Shown piece after piece: positions 47,064 through 58,059 of a stretch of 64,000 bases of DNA. The notes below the pieces were generated by a model that saw only the letters and a program-made list of their open reading frames with translations, made no database searches and was not told where the DNA came from. The position numbers and the translations under genes are program-made. This stretch comes from Gnetum montanum (taxonomy: Eukaryota; Streptophyta; Gnetopsida; Gnetales; Gnetaceae): contig MNCI01009293.1 in assembly GCA_015680685.1 (NCBI GenBank), positions 86,502 through 150,501 on the forward strand, in the 5' to 3' direction. Within the stretch, counting starts at the first letter, position 1; each line of letters opens with the position of its first letter.

Positions 47064-48406
47064 TGAAACACTGTAAAAAAATTGCGAGTCAGCCTTAGGC
47101 AAAGATTCGTGACTCAGGAAAGGGCGCATGTCAGAGTTCCAGAAGGAAGAATAAGACAGAGCAACACCAAAAGGCGCGTAGCGTTAAGTCTTTAACTTCC
47201 TGCGCATATTGCTACTCTTACTATGTTTTCTCTGTTTACGCTATATCACGCGATGCAGCGTAATGGCGCTTAGCGTGACTCTGTTACTTTGGCATAGGGA
47301 GAAGCTTGAGCAGCGTAATATGCGACTTCTTGTATATTTTGCTAAGTCTTTTGTCCAAGGCCATGTTTATGCTCTGTTACGCACGGCAACGTAATAAGCT
47401 CCAGAACAGTCAAAGGCAAAGTCCAAGAAAGTGCGATTGCTCACCATACGCTCATCACGCAACGAAGCGTATCATAGCGTATTGCGTCGCCAAGCTAGAC
47501 ATCATTTATGCTTTATCACCCGCAGTTGCGTATGCGAGCGTAAAACAACCTGAATCCATTGTTTCCACGTTATGTTACGCTCGTGCACGCAATGTAGCGT
47601 GAGTAAGCGTAATATAACCAAAAGACAGTTAAAGTGTATTAGACACACGCTTGTTTTTTACGCGNATAAGCAAAAGACAGTTAAAGTGTATTAGACACAC
47701 GCTTGTTTTTTACGCGCACAATACGCAAACAAGAGTATTGTGCGTAGTCATGAAGTCTTACACAAAAATAGTTAGACCAATAGTACCCAGAACATTCGGG
47801 ACACACGTCATTAGGGTTGCACTTTTTTCATGGGATGTCGTAGCCTTTAAATACCCTAGTTGACAAAGATACAAGGGTTGGCAAATCAAATAGGCGAAGG
47901 CATTTTTCTGAGCACTTGAGCACTTATCACTTTTGGAGTAGAGATACAGAGAGCAGCGCTTCGGCAATTAACAGCATCACCTTATGGCAGAGACAGAGCA
48001 CAGTTAGCTTTGAGCACCGGCGACAGGAGTAATTGTGCTGTTGGGGAAAGCTCTATCGGTCAGAAACAGTTGATCGGTAGACCTGGAAGCTTGACCTTCC
48101 TTGCATCCCAGCTTTGGCCCACGAGGTAGATCGGATTCCTGCCTGGACAGTTTTCTTGTTGTTTCGTGCTTACCTTACATTGAGAAATCGGGGTCTCCCC
48201 AGTGTAATTTCTCATACAAAATATACATTTTTCCAAGTTAAGCCATAGATCTTGAAACTATGTGTTTCTCTTATGCTAGCCTTCTCTTATCGCGTTTAGC
48301 ATTATCGTCGTTGCAATTCGTCTACGTCATTTTTTCCTTGTTTTGCGATTTCTCGAATCAAATCGTTCCACGAGACATCCATCGGTTTACTAATTAGTAA
48401 GTCCCT
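47064..48406 (+). repeat. 5' LTR of element C (inner end lost in the gap)
   Basis: Matches 63058-63612. TTTAAATA at 47846-47853 is the likely TATA box, in the same context (TAAATACCCTA) as the B LTR's. The region is rich in GCGTAA/TTACGC words. No LTR end or primer site was seen before the run of N, so both probably lie in the gap. Around the single N at 47665, a 46-base segment is duplicated (47619-47664 and 47671-47716), probably an assembly join. Confidence 0.8.
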
Positions 48407-48880
48407 NNNNNNNNNNNNNNNNNNNNNNNNNNNNNNNNNNNNNNNNNNNNNNNNNNNNNNNNNNNNNNNNNNNNNNNNNNNNNNNNNNNNNNNNNNNNNN
48501 NNNNNNNNNNNNNNNNNNNNNNNNNNNNNNNNNNNNNNNNNNNNNNNNNNNNNNNNNNNNNNNNNNNNNNNNNNNNNNNNNNNNNNNNNNNNNNNNNNNN
48601 NNNNNNNNNNNNNNNNNNNNNNNNNNNNNNNNNNNNNNNNNNNNNNNNNNNNNNNNNNNNNNNNNNNNNNNNNNNNNNNNNNNNNNNNNNNNNNNNNNNN
48701 NNNNNNNNNNNNNNNNNNNNNNNNNNNNNNNNNNNNNNNNNNNNNNNNNNNNNNNNNNNNNNNNNNNNNNNNNNNNNNNNNNNNNNNNNNNNNNNNNNNN
48801 NNNNNNNNNNNNNNNNNNNNNNNNNNNNNNNNNNNNNNNNNNNNNNNNNNNNNNNNNNNNNNNNNNNNNNNNNNNNNNNN
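48407..48880. other. Assembly gap (474 N)
   Basis: Undetermined sequence in the 5' LTR/leader of element C. The LTR end and primer binding site are expected here. Its true length is unknown. Confidence 0.95.
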
Positions 48881-48961
48881 AGGGTAGAAAGCCTATTTGT
48901 GCTTTTTGTTGCCAACCATTTCTTAGATCCGATTATCAGTTTCTATTGATCTTATTGCTCA

Positions 48962-51600
48962 ATGGATTCCTTGTACATAACCACAACTGCCATGGTCCCT
49001 ACCGATCTGGGTGCCACAGCTGTGAACCCTATGGCGGTTACCCGACCAGCTCTAGGAGCAACCGGATCTCAGGGGCCATTGCATCGATCACTGAGACTTC
49101 AGGGAAAAGAGCCCGTCTTCATGGTCATAACCCCTGAAGAATAAAATTTTATATATGTTAAGATCCAGGCGAAGCTGGCTCTTAGCTGTGCTGAAGTCGA
49201 AGCAAAACGAAACTTTGAAGTGGTCCATTGGGGGGGCCATGACTTCAAACCGACAGCTTACGACATCATTCCTTTGACCAAGCACCAACACGAGCTCATC
49301 ACACACTTGGTCATGGCCAAGAGTCAAGCTGACTAAGCCATGGTTGAACCTCAGAATGGGGAGGAGGAGGAGGACGAATTCGCAGCCCTGTTGGAACATT
49401 CGTTCCATACTCTGAGCCCCCATACGTACGTAAATCCCCTGTTTCCTTTCAACGGAGAGGCAGCCAATCTTAATACAGCCATGATGACACAGATGCACGT
49501 CCCTTCCCTTCCGTAGGCTACGGTGCAGCCATCTGGGCTGCAAGTACAAATCCCCCACAATAACGTGGGGGCGGTCTTGTCACAGCGGGTACTTAGCATC
49601 CCAGTGGTGGTCCCGGCGACCGTTGCGCCCCATTTTATTCATCAGATGCAACCTCACAACCTCTCCGCAACGCACCCAGCGCAGGCCTTGTCGCTTCCGC
49701 CCCCTCCGACCCAACAAATTACCGCAGTCGTTCAGCCACCAACTTACGCCCAACAGCCTGCTGCAAGTTAATGGGCCAACCCGGCAGTGCAACAGACCTA
49801 GTCTATGGTGTATGGTGCGCAACCCCCGGTCACACCCACAACGTATGTTCCACAGGGGGTACTATAGTATTTACATCCTTATCTCGCGCAACAGGCAGTG
49901 GCCAACCCCCCTGCGCAAACCAACGGGTGGTGGTCTTCACAGGCTCCCCCGCCTGTCGAGATCCCTGCCCCACCAGCAGCCAGTCAACCTCGCTCGTCCT
50001 TTCCATTTCCTGGCGCCGCCCGCCTGGTCCAACCTCCTATGCCTTCCACATAAACACCTCCGTTAACAGGCCTGGACCAAGCCTTCCAGCTGATACAGAC
50101 TCTTACTGAAGAGGTTCGATGCCTCAAAGCCGCTGGTTCTGACACCGTCCAGATCATGGACTTTTACCAGGATGATCTGATCAGTTCAGCGGTTCCTATG
50201 CTGTCGTTGCCGTCGGGGATGTCCCTACCTCATTTTACCAAGTACAATGGGGAGGGAGATCCCAATGCTCACTTGGTCACATTCAGATCTGAGTCCTTGT
50301 TGTAGCAACAGTGGCCACACACTATCATCCGGGTCTTTGCGATGTCTTTAATAGGGAAAGCTTTGGATTGGTACCGAGCCCTCCCATGCTCTTCCATCTC
50401 AACCTTGGAAGAGCTGCTGACCCAATTTCTGACTTGATTCAAATACAATTTGGAACCGAAAGTCACATTGGATCAGCTCATGGGGGTGAAATAAGACCCG
50501 CTCAAGCCTGTCCAAAAGTTTATACAGCACTGCAATGCTACCTTGAATAAGATCCGCGAGCCGATCGCAGACTCACATACGCTGGCGATATTCAAGGGAG
50601 CGGTCAATGACTTCATTAAGTCAAAGCTGTACTACCTGTCCCCCAATTCTTTACATCAGGCCTTCGCTCAGGTTAGAAGCATCCAAGATGCTGCGGAGGC
50701 CAACAAAGACCCGGCGTATGTCGCCTATAAGAATGCACATAACAAGAACAAAGACAAAGGCAAAGTAGCAACAACAACAGTAGCTGCAATGACTGAAAGT
50801 ACAAAGACGAAGAACAAAAAGGCACCCACCGCGCCTCCTGAAACCACGATTGGTGCCGGCACCAGTTAGGACACGGCGGCTCCTGAAAAGGCCCCCCAGC
50901 CTAAGCCAAAGTTTGAGTGTAAGGATCGTTCAAAGTACAGGGCATTACCTGTAAGGCATTCTGAACTGCTAAAACAACTGTTAGGGGCAGGGAACATTCA
51001 ACCTAAGAAGGTGTCTGAGGAGGCTCTGAAGCGTCACAGGCATAATTGTGAACTGCTGAAGAACCCTTCCTTAGCTTTACCTAACGAACCACTAGTTCCA
51101 AGATCTTTCAGGCTGGACCGCTTCTGTGACTACCACCAGATGTGTGGTCAGGATATGGATTATTGCTAGGCGTTGAAAGATGACATTCAACGTATGCTAG
51201 ATGATGGTTCACTCAAGTTGGACGCCAGCAACCCGACGCATCCGGAAAACCAAACATTGCACATATACAAGGACCCGTTGAATGCAAACGATGATCCTTA
51301 TACGATCACTGTGGTGAGTACAGACAATGAGAAAAGGGAACCACCAAAACACCCTTTTGTTTTGCGTGTCCCTACCAGCTCACAAAGGGGGTCAACCACC
51401 TCATCAGCAACCAGCGGGGTCTCAAGGCCGCCCTTCATTATACGGGCACCTTCTCGAATGCACTCTTAGTCACGTAGCGATGGCCAAGCCGCAGCCTCGT
51501 CCATGCCCATGCCTAGGGCACCCTTCATTATCAGGGCACCAAAACCACAGGCTGCTCCTCTCACACAGGGGCAGACCTCCAACCAAAAGAGGTCTCCATC
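48962..51600 (+). pseudogene. gag: Element C gag (one frame, several stops)
   Basis: ATG at 48962 (MDSLYITTTAMVPTDLG) opens a frame that stays the same to about 51470. Blocks: head with NFIYVKIQAKLALSCAEVEA and EEEEDEFAALLEHSFHTLSP; a long Pro/Gln-rich linker (49520-50070); the gag core 50090-50700 (MDFYQDD, LPHFTKYNGEGDPNAHLVTF, GKALDWYRALPCSSISTLEE, AVNDFIKSKLYYLSPNSLHQ); a Lys-rich segment; and a zinc-finger-like FCDYHQMCGQDMDYC (about 51120-51165, one His changed to Gln). Stops at 49142, 49336, 49516, 49769, 50866 and others are mostly single transitions. A frameshift near 51600 leads into the protease frame. Confidence 0.82.
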
Positions 51601-52748
51601 ACCTTAAGCAAAAGGGAGAGAATACGCTAGCTAACACAACAAAGGACCATCTTATGCTCGGCTTCCCTAAGCCTAGGCCCTTGGCCTCTGCACCTTCGTC
51701 CATGCCTTAGAAGTAGAATAAGGGTGTAGAAACGCAGCAGCCTCCCCTTGGCAAGGAAAAGAGCAACCCTTCGACTAACGCCGTTCCACCTCGGGAGATC
51801 TGTCTCTTGGGCCAAATGGAAGAGGACAAAGGGGATAAACAACCTGGCCGAGAGAAGGACCTCCTCGACGCATTTACACAAGTTAAACAGGCTCTCAAAC
51901 AAAAGAATACAATGCTAAGCCTTTATGATCTGCTCATGATGTCTCAAGAACATCGTGAGGCTATGGTTCACATGCTGACATCCATAACAATGGATGAAAG
52001 CTTGCTAGCAGTAGAGGAAGCGATACATGCTGTCATGTTTCCTTCTGAAGCTGAACAACCCAGGCCCACCTCGCTAACCTTCCATGACGGGTCTATCAAA
52101 GATGACCCTGAGAAAGGTCAAGTGACAACTGAACCTATGTTTATCACTATCCGGGTGGGTCAATACCGGATCTGGAGAGTGCACGTAGACGATGGCACGA
52201 CTACCAACGTCATTCCCTATTCCATCATGGATAGGTTGGGTCTGGTCGACCAAATCACGCCCACGACGACGACCTGTGTAAAATCATTCAACGAGGCACG
52301 GGTTCAAGTTAAGGGGACGGTGCATATTGAGTTTGTGGCGAGGGATCAATTCCCAACAGAGGCCACTTTCTTAGTCGTCGAGGAGATGCCAGGGTTCAAC
52401 CTGATCTTGGGGAGGTCGTGGTTAGCCCAGCTGAGGGCAGTTTCGTCACCAATACACCAAGAGATACACCTGCCCTATGCTAGAGGGGAGGTTGTGATAC
52501 GCGGTGACGAAACCACTCCCAGGACCGTCAATAACATCGAGGAGGAATGGGGTTCAGAGATAGAAACAACAGATGATCAAACTCGTCTCCAAACCCCTCA
52601 ACAAGCTGACAGCAATGACGACGGTCTAGCTTGGGCCGACCTGTCATTTCCGAATGGCAGCGTAGAGGAGTCAAACCATAAGTCTCCTCACCCTTACGCA
52701 GCGCTCAACGTAAGGGCCATCAAGAGACAATTACGTATCAATGGTTGA
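51601..52748 (+). CDS. pro: Element C aspartic protease
   Basis: An open stretch from 51807 to the stop at 52748 (313 codons), in the frame entered near 51600. It begins with the family head (MLSLYDLLMMSQEHREAMVH), then GQYRIWRVHVDDGTTTNVIP (about 52160-52215), where VDDGT is the retropepsin catalytic loop, and FNLILGRSWLAQL (about 52398-52436), the second conserved block. The C-terminal part is acidic. It would process the Gag-Pol precursor in the particle. It is probably made as part of a gag-protease protein rather than from ATG 51807. A possible donor for the PRO-RT intron is CTCAAC before GTAAGG at 52710, but I am not sure of it. Confidence 0.85.
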
Positions 52749-52939
52749 ATGATGGTCCTTGCGTCCATTAGCATGTGTTACCGAGTCATTGTGGTTCCCA
52801 CTTAGCAATTTTATTGCACGTGTTTTTTTTACGTTACTTTTGTTCTCGGTTCTTATGCTTGTTATTTATCTTTACTTTTTTATCTTTTTCATACACATGA
52901 TATTCACGCACAATTTCGTACTGGTGTCATTTACGCTTG

Positions 52940-53215
52940 CTATATTACGCTTTGGCCCACAACGGCCTTAAACTAGTTGCACAGAATCGTATTCTGTTGC
53001 CATTCATGCGTCTTACGCTTTGGCCCACAAAGGCCTTAAACTATACTATAACTCTTTACGCTTGACTACGCAGCAGGCCCGCAATGGCCCTAAACTAGTC
53101 GTTAGTTTACGCAAAACCATATGATGGCCCGCAATGGCCTTAAACTAGTTCCTAGGTTACGCAGAATCATGTAACGGCCCGCAATGGCCTTAAACTAGCA
53201 ATACACTCTATCATT
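52940..53215 (+). repeat. GGCC/TTAAACTAG array in C
   Basis: Five units with GGCCCGCAATGGCCTTAAAC or close variants (at about 52953, 53012, 53076, 53124 and 53174), spaced 48-64 bases with ACGC-rich spacers. It lies between the stop of protease (52748, plus) and the stop of the antisense gene (53382, minus), as in A and A'. Confidence 0.85.
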
Positions 53216-53381
53216 ATAACTTAGGTGAACTTCTCAACAATTACGCTCTACAAGACACCAGAAAATAATAAAAAAAAGTAACTGTCATTCAACACATCCA
53301 CCAGTTCTTATAACACATCTTTTCAATCCTTTGTAAAATGATATTGCACTCAACAGCAATAAAACTATGCGTAAATTATAA

Positions 53382-56300
53382 TTACGCATTTCCTCTATTG
53401 CCACTATCACTGGTATCCCTTAGGTCCGGATCCGACGCTAATGGATCATCCTCCAGTGGGCCGTCGTTTCTGGGAATGATTCGCTCACGAAGAATGCTCT
53501 CTTTGCGAGGTCCTCATCCCGGTGCCGGCTCCACGGGAGGACGCTCTTCGTCATTGCGTTCCTCTCCTACCTCTTCTTCTTTTTCTCCTTCTTCCGCTTC
53601 ATCTTCTCCCTCTTCTTCTGCTTCTGCTTTTGCTGCCGCTGCTCCCTCTGTTAACTCCTTAGCTTGTTCGTCTTCCCTATCCTCAGCAAGTGCCTGAACA
53701 CAGTAAGCACATTAGCTACACAAGATTTAACATCATAAGTAGAAAATGCAAACTAAGTCACGCATAATCTTACTTGCGACGGCCCTGCTTCCGCGGCAAA
53801 GGGAAGTTTGTCCAGGCCAGCCCACAGGTGCTTCATAATTTCTTCTTCCGTTAGATCTAGCCATACATCCTCTCCTAAGGCACCTCCGGCCTTCACTTTC
53901 CCTTTCTCTACGCTGCTCTAGCGGGGTGGGTCCGGGAAGAAAGTAGGGATTGTAGCTTGACCCCCAGGGAGAGTCACCTCCCTTTCCGGGGACGCACTTA
54001 CAATCACCTACTCTTTGAACTTCTTGAAGGCTTCGGAAGCTCCGATGACGTCCAGAAAGACTTCCAAGGATTGGGTCCTGATGGCAAAATCACAGTAGAG
54101 TTTTCGATAAGCAATGCTCTCCTACTTGTACAAGTGCTTATGGTCCTTCTCCTTCTACCCCCATTCTTGTACGCTTACACAATAGTCCCTCCAATCCTAG
54201 CTTTTCTGGGCTAGGAGTTCTATCTACATTCACTGTTCGACCAACGCCCGACTAGTTTGTATGCTGTGTTTGATGGCCGTCCAATAATGGGAGTAGTCGA
54301 CAACAGCAGTACGCCAGTCTTCATCCCCTGTTGCTCGCGCCTGTAGGAAGTCGCACCGTGATTTTAAGTCTCCGACCTCTTTAGTCAGAGACTCAACCTT
54401 TTGCTCCAACCTTGCCAGCCTCTTCCAGAGGGTTTCATTGACGCCCTTACTCTCCCATAAGGAGCATGTCGAGCATAACGCACATTTACGCATTTCCTCA
54501 TAAATGTGGCATGGCACGGCTGCTTCATTGGATGGTGGTTCCACTGTGTCCAAATCAATGGGATCAGTGGGATCCCATCGAAGGAAAGCTCCTAACAGGA
54601 ACATCATCAGTATTGGTGACACATTATCACTGCATAATATCACAAACTAACTACAACCATGACATACCGACTCCAGGTTCGATGCGCTCCAGGCGCTTGA
54701 TCATGTCACTGACAACGCCTTCCATGAAGGCAAACTTGTCAGGAAAGTCTCTCCATGCGTGCTACTCACAGCGACATACGTGGACACCTCTTCTTCTCCT
54801 ATAGCGTAATCCAATTAGAAACCTCATCTATTTATAGAAATCCTACAAACACGCTAGCACACCATTACCTCTACCGGTGACAGTGGCGACTTCTTCGACA
54901 TCTTTAGCCGCCCTTTCCTTTTCACGCACTAGGGTCTGTGCGTCACTAGTTCCAGTAGCTGGGGCCTCCTCACGCACCAGAGCCTGTACACGGCTCACGC
55001 TAACAGCTGGGGCCTCTTCTTCCAAAATTGAGGTCCCCTCCCTACGACTTAGTGTTACCGCCCCCGTCTCAGGGGTCAGTTCTTCCGTAATTTTTACTGG
55101 TCATGTCATAGCACCTTAGTATATCATTACAAAACATCTAAAAAATGTTGAGTAATAAAATTTCGGCACGCTTACCAGGCGGAGGCTTATTCCGCTGAAC
55201 TTTGACCGCCACAGTTCAGCCTACGTCACTCTCAGGGGCCTCGGCTATACGGAGCCTCTTACGCTGAGCTGCAGGTTCTACGATTTCTTTCGCTAGGCGT
55301 TTCCCTCGTGAGACGTTGCTGGTGTAAGTAGGCATTAAATTGCCTACACTGTTGAGGCCTCACACTTGGGGCGCCGCCAAACCCCTGGTCGTTATAGACA
55401 GCGACTCCCTGATCCCTTCTGGTGGATCCTGCCCACTGGTAGTGCTGAGGATGTGGGCAATCCAAGGTTTGGACAGCTGGTCTAAGTCTTGCTGCACCCA
55501 AACGCCATTCCTTTGGATGATGAGAAACTCAGAAAACCGCCGGAGGTAAGCTATGAAGAAGGCATGATGCACGTTGAACCGAGATTCAAGCTTCTGGCGA
55601 AGCTTGATCATCTCGTTGCGCAGCCCCTTAGCGAAATAGTTTGCCCAGTTGAATTGGTCCCCTCTTCCAAAACCTCTCGCATAATACGGGTTTGTTCTAC
55701 AGAAAAGAACCTCCCTTGCGAGAGAGTTTTAGGGAAGGTCCGAGTCCGAAAGAGGGGATAAAGTGTCTTGGTAGCACCCATCTGGAATTTTTCGCAAGGA
55801 AACCCTTTGGTCTCCTTCGGGATCCTCACCCACTTCTTCAGCCAATTTTGGAAGGCGATGCTTCTCTTCGCCTTCTCACTCATGGGAAGGCCGTTCGAGG
55901 GGACGCCAAAGAGGTCCACGAAGAGCTGAGCATCGATGTCGAAGCTTACATGCACGTTATGTACGCGCGTGCAAAAACGCTCTGCCTTTTCGTTGAAGGA
56001 GTTGACCAGGGTCAGCATTTCACTGGCGGGAACATCAGGGGTTGAGGCTAAAAAAATGCATTAGCCCTGCTACTCGGATCTTGGAGGTCACCGTGACTGG
56101 GGCTGCCGAATGGCTGAGCTAGCACTGGGCATCCTTGATGTCGCCGTAGCGGAAGAAGACGGTACTCGCCTCGCGGCTGGAAATCGTAAAGGTAATCTCC
56201 CGGGATTCCCTGACTGAAAAGCATAAATCACCAGTTAAGCTAAAGCACTATTACACAACACTCACGCTTTACAACATACACTACGCAATAACCCCCTATA

Positions 56301-57551
56301 CAACAACCTTACCGGGGCCAAATGACAGGGGAAATGGTGGGAGTTCCCTTTGCACGTCCTCAACAGTAAGGGGCGGATCTAAGGTCCAGTCATCGTGCAG
56401 CCACCCGAGTCCTTGGCAACTCTCAAAAGCCCTAACGTAACGGGTGGGGTACTCATGCATGTCAAAGCCAATCTGCTCTATAACACCAGCACGCACGTTG
56501 CTAGTTGCGGTAAACACCATTATCGCCGTTTCGGCCCATGATAACACATCCCCATCTCCAACTAACCTGTCGTCCTGAATAAAGAACCTGTACCATACAA
56601 CATAGGCTTATTTTACATTTTGCACATAGGCTTCTCTTATATTTTACACCGATAACAGATATACAACAACAAAATAGAAAAATAGACAGTTAATAAAATT
56701 CACTTACCTGCCTGCGTAGTACACCGTGCCTTGTGGGTTCTGGAAACAGGTCGAGACATGGCGAGCCACGAACAGGGTGTTATATGCGTGGTAACAACTG
56801 AATCGATCCATTTCCCAGATCTAGTTTAAGCTCTGCAAGGCCCGGGCGCTAGGTTCTCGGTCCTTGGGGCGGCCCGTATCGATGGCCCCGTCTGTCAAGA
56901 AGGCCAGAATCCCTTGTGCAGAACCCGCTAGCAGGTGCTCTAACAGGGCACCGGCGATGTCACCAGGCAAATCAGACCACAGGATGACGCTGAAGTTGTG
57001 CAGCAAGAACTGCAGAAACTCTAGCGCACCCTGTCAAAACCATATGGCCTTCTCTTGCAACCGCGTGTGCGGGGGAGGCACATTGGGGACAATGGGGTTT
57101 ACACAACACAAGACCCCGACAATATCCAACACAATCAGAATAGGCTTTAACGCAACGCTGTACAAAAAACCCAATACATACATTAACACCTACATCTACA
57201 TTCACATCACTGATACAGAAAACTTATAAACTACATCTAGCTATCTAGGCCGAAATCGCCCAAACCCTTGCAATAACACAAGGTTCGTCTCTGACAACGG
57301 TGGTAGATGCAACCCCATCAAACCCTTGCCTTAACCCGGGGTCCACAATTTGAAATCCATATTCACGCAAACAAAAAAAATCGACCATGAAAAGTAGATA
57401 TTGAAACAAACATAAGCAAACATATGACTAACCGGTTCAGTGGCGTAGGGTCACGAACATTGACCAGTGCCTGCGAAACGCGATCCAGAGTTGCTTGCAT
57501 TTCATCGATTTTGGCCAGTTTTGCGTTCTTCCTCTTGACCTTCGGTGCCAT
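53382..57551 (-). CDS. Antisense eight-exon gene of element C: degenerate FCP1/NIF-like domain, accessory domain, coiled coil, acidic tail
   Basis: Exon model (minus): 57551-57433, 57157-56708, 56587-56313, 56213-55176, 55096-54869, 54798-54668, 54591-53774, 53693-53382; total 3,371 nt, about 1,120 codons. Borders are GT-AG, several strong (CAG/GTAAGTG after 56708, CCG/GTAAGG after 56313, TTTTCAG before 56213). Reading phases agree across exons 1-4. Exon 1 starts MAPKVKRKNAKLAKIDEMQ. Exon 2 has KPILIVLDIVGVLC, EFLQFLLHNFSVILWS, NTLFVARHVS and NPQGTVYYAG, the layout of an FCP1/NIF HAD phosphatase, but the second Asp of DxD and the late DD are absent, so probably not catalytic. Exon 4 has VHVSFDIDAQLFVDLFGVP. 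Exon 7 is coiled-coil-like and exon 8 Glu-rich. Lesions: TGA in exon 2, TAG and a one-base shift at a 7-A run (about 56051) in exon 4. Homologous exons exist in A and A'. Function unknown. Confidence 0.72.
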
Positions 57552-57706
57552 TGGAACAGTTTCAGAATTTTTCACAGCTTAACACTTGCAAATCCTCACA
57601 AAGTCACTCACTCCAATCTTCTGCTCTGCCTTCTTTCGCTCTGCAGCAGTTACGAATTCAAATTCACAATAGCCAACAGCTTGTCCTCACAAAAAAAAAC
57701 TGCTTA

Positions 57707-57714
57707 CTTATATG
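57707..57714 (-). promoter_or_regulatory. TATA-like box upstream of the antisense gene in C
   Basis: CATATAAG on the minus strand, about 160 bases before the ATG at 57551 and followed by a T-rich run. In A a better match (TATAAATAGG) lies upstream of the homologous gene. Activity is inferred only. Confidence 0.4.
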
Positions 57715-57966
57715 CGAAGATCACCGACTTGATATCCGATTTAAGCAGGACTTTCCTAAAACAAAACCCGAAAATCTAGACATTAATGCGGCTGATATTG
57801 CACATGCCACTGTCCAAAATGACGTTAAACTACCACATCTTATCGCCTCGTGATCAGGTTGCATTGATTATAGCTTGTTTACAATATTCAAAATTTAGTT
57901 AGCCTTACACGTTCGGCGACATCACGTTACCTTTCTCCTAATTATTTACGCACTTTGCAGTTTTGC

Positions 57967-57968
57967 AG
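57967..57968 (+). other. Conserved splice acceptor before RT, element C
   Basis: CACTTTGCAGTTTTGCAG, followed by GACAGACAGCAG, with a pyrimidine-rich stretch upstream (TTACCTTTCTCCTAATTA; the CTAAT could serve as branch point). It is homologous to 2486 in A and 22386 in B. The frame starting at the acceptor stays open for about 170 bases but needs a shift to reach the RT frame in this copy. It would end an intron containing the entire antisense gene. Confidence 0.55.
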
Positions 57969-58059
57969 GACAGACAGCAGATGGACACAATGTTTTCAAC
58001 ATCCCTAACTTTGACAGGCCCATACAGGAAGATAGTTAGACACTTTGACTCCACGCTAG

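Noticed and set aside
48394-48915. Apparent long open frame across the gap
   Set aside because: It consists almost entirely of N and has no sequence content.
53338-53697. Plus-strand Ser-rich frame opposite the last exon of the antisense gene
   Set aside because: It is the complement of the Glu-rich tail (GAA read as TTC/TCT); the minus-strand reading is supported by homologous exons and splice sites.
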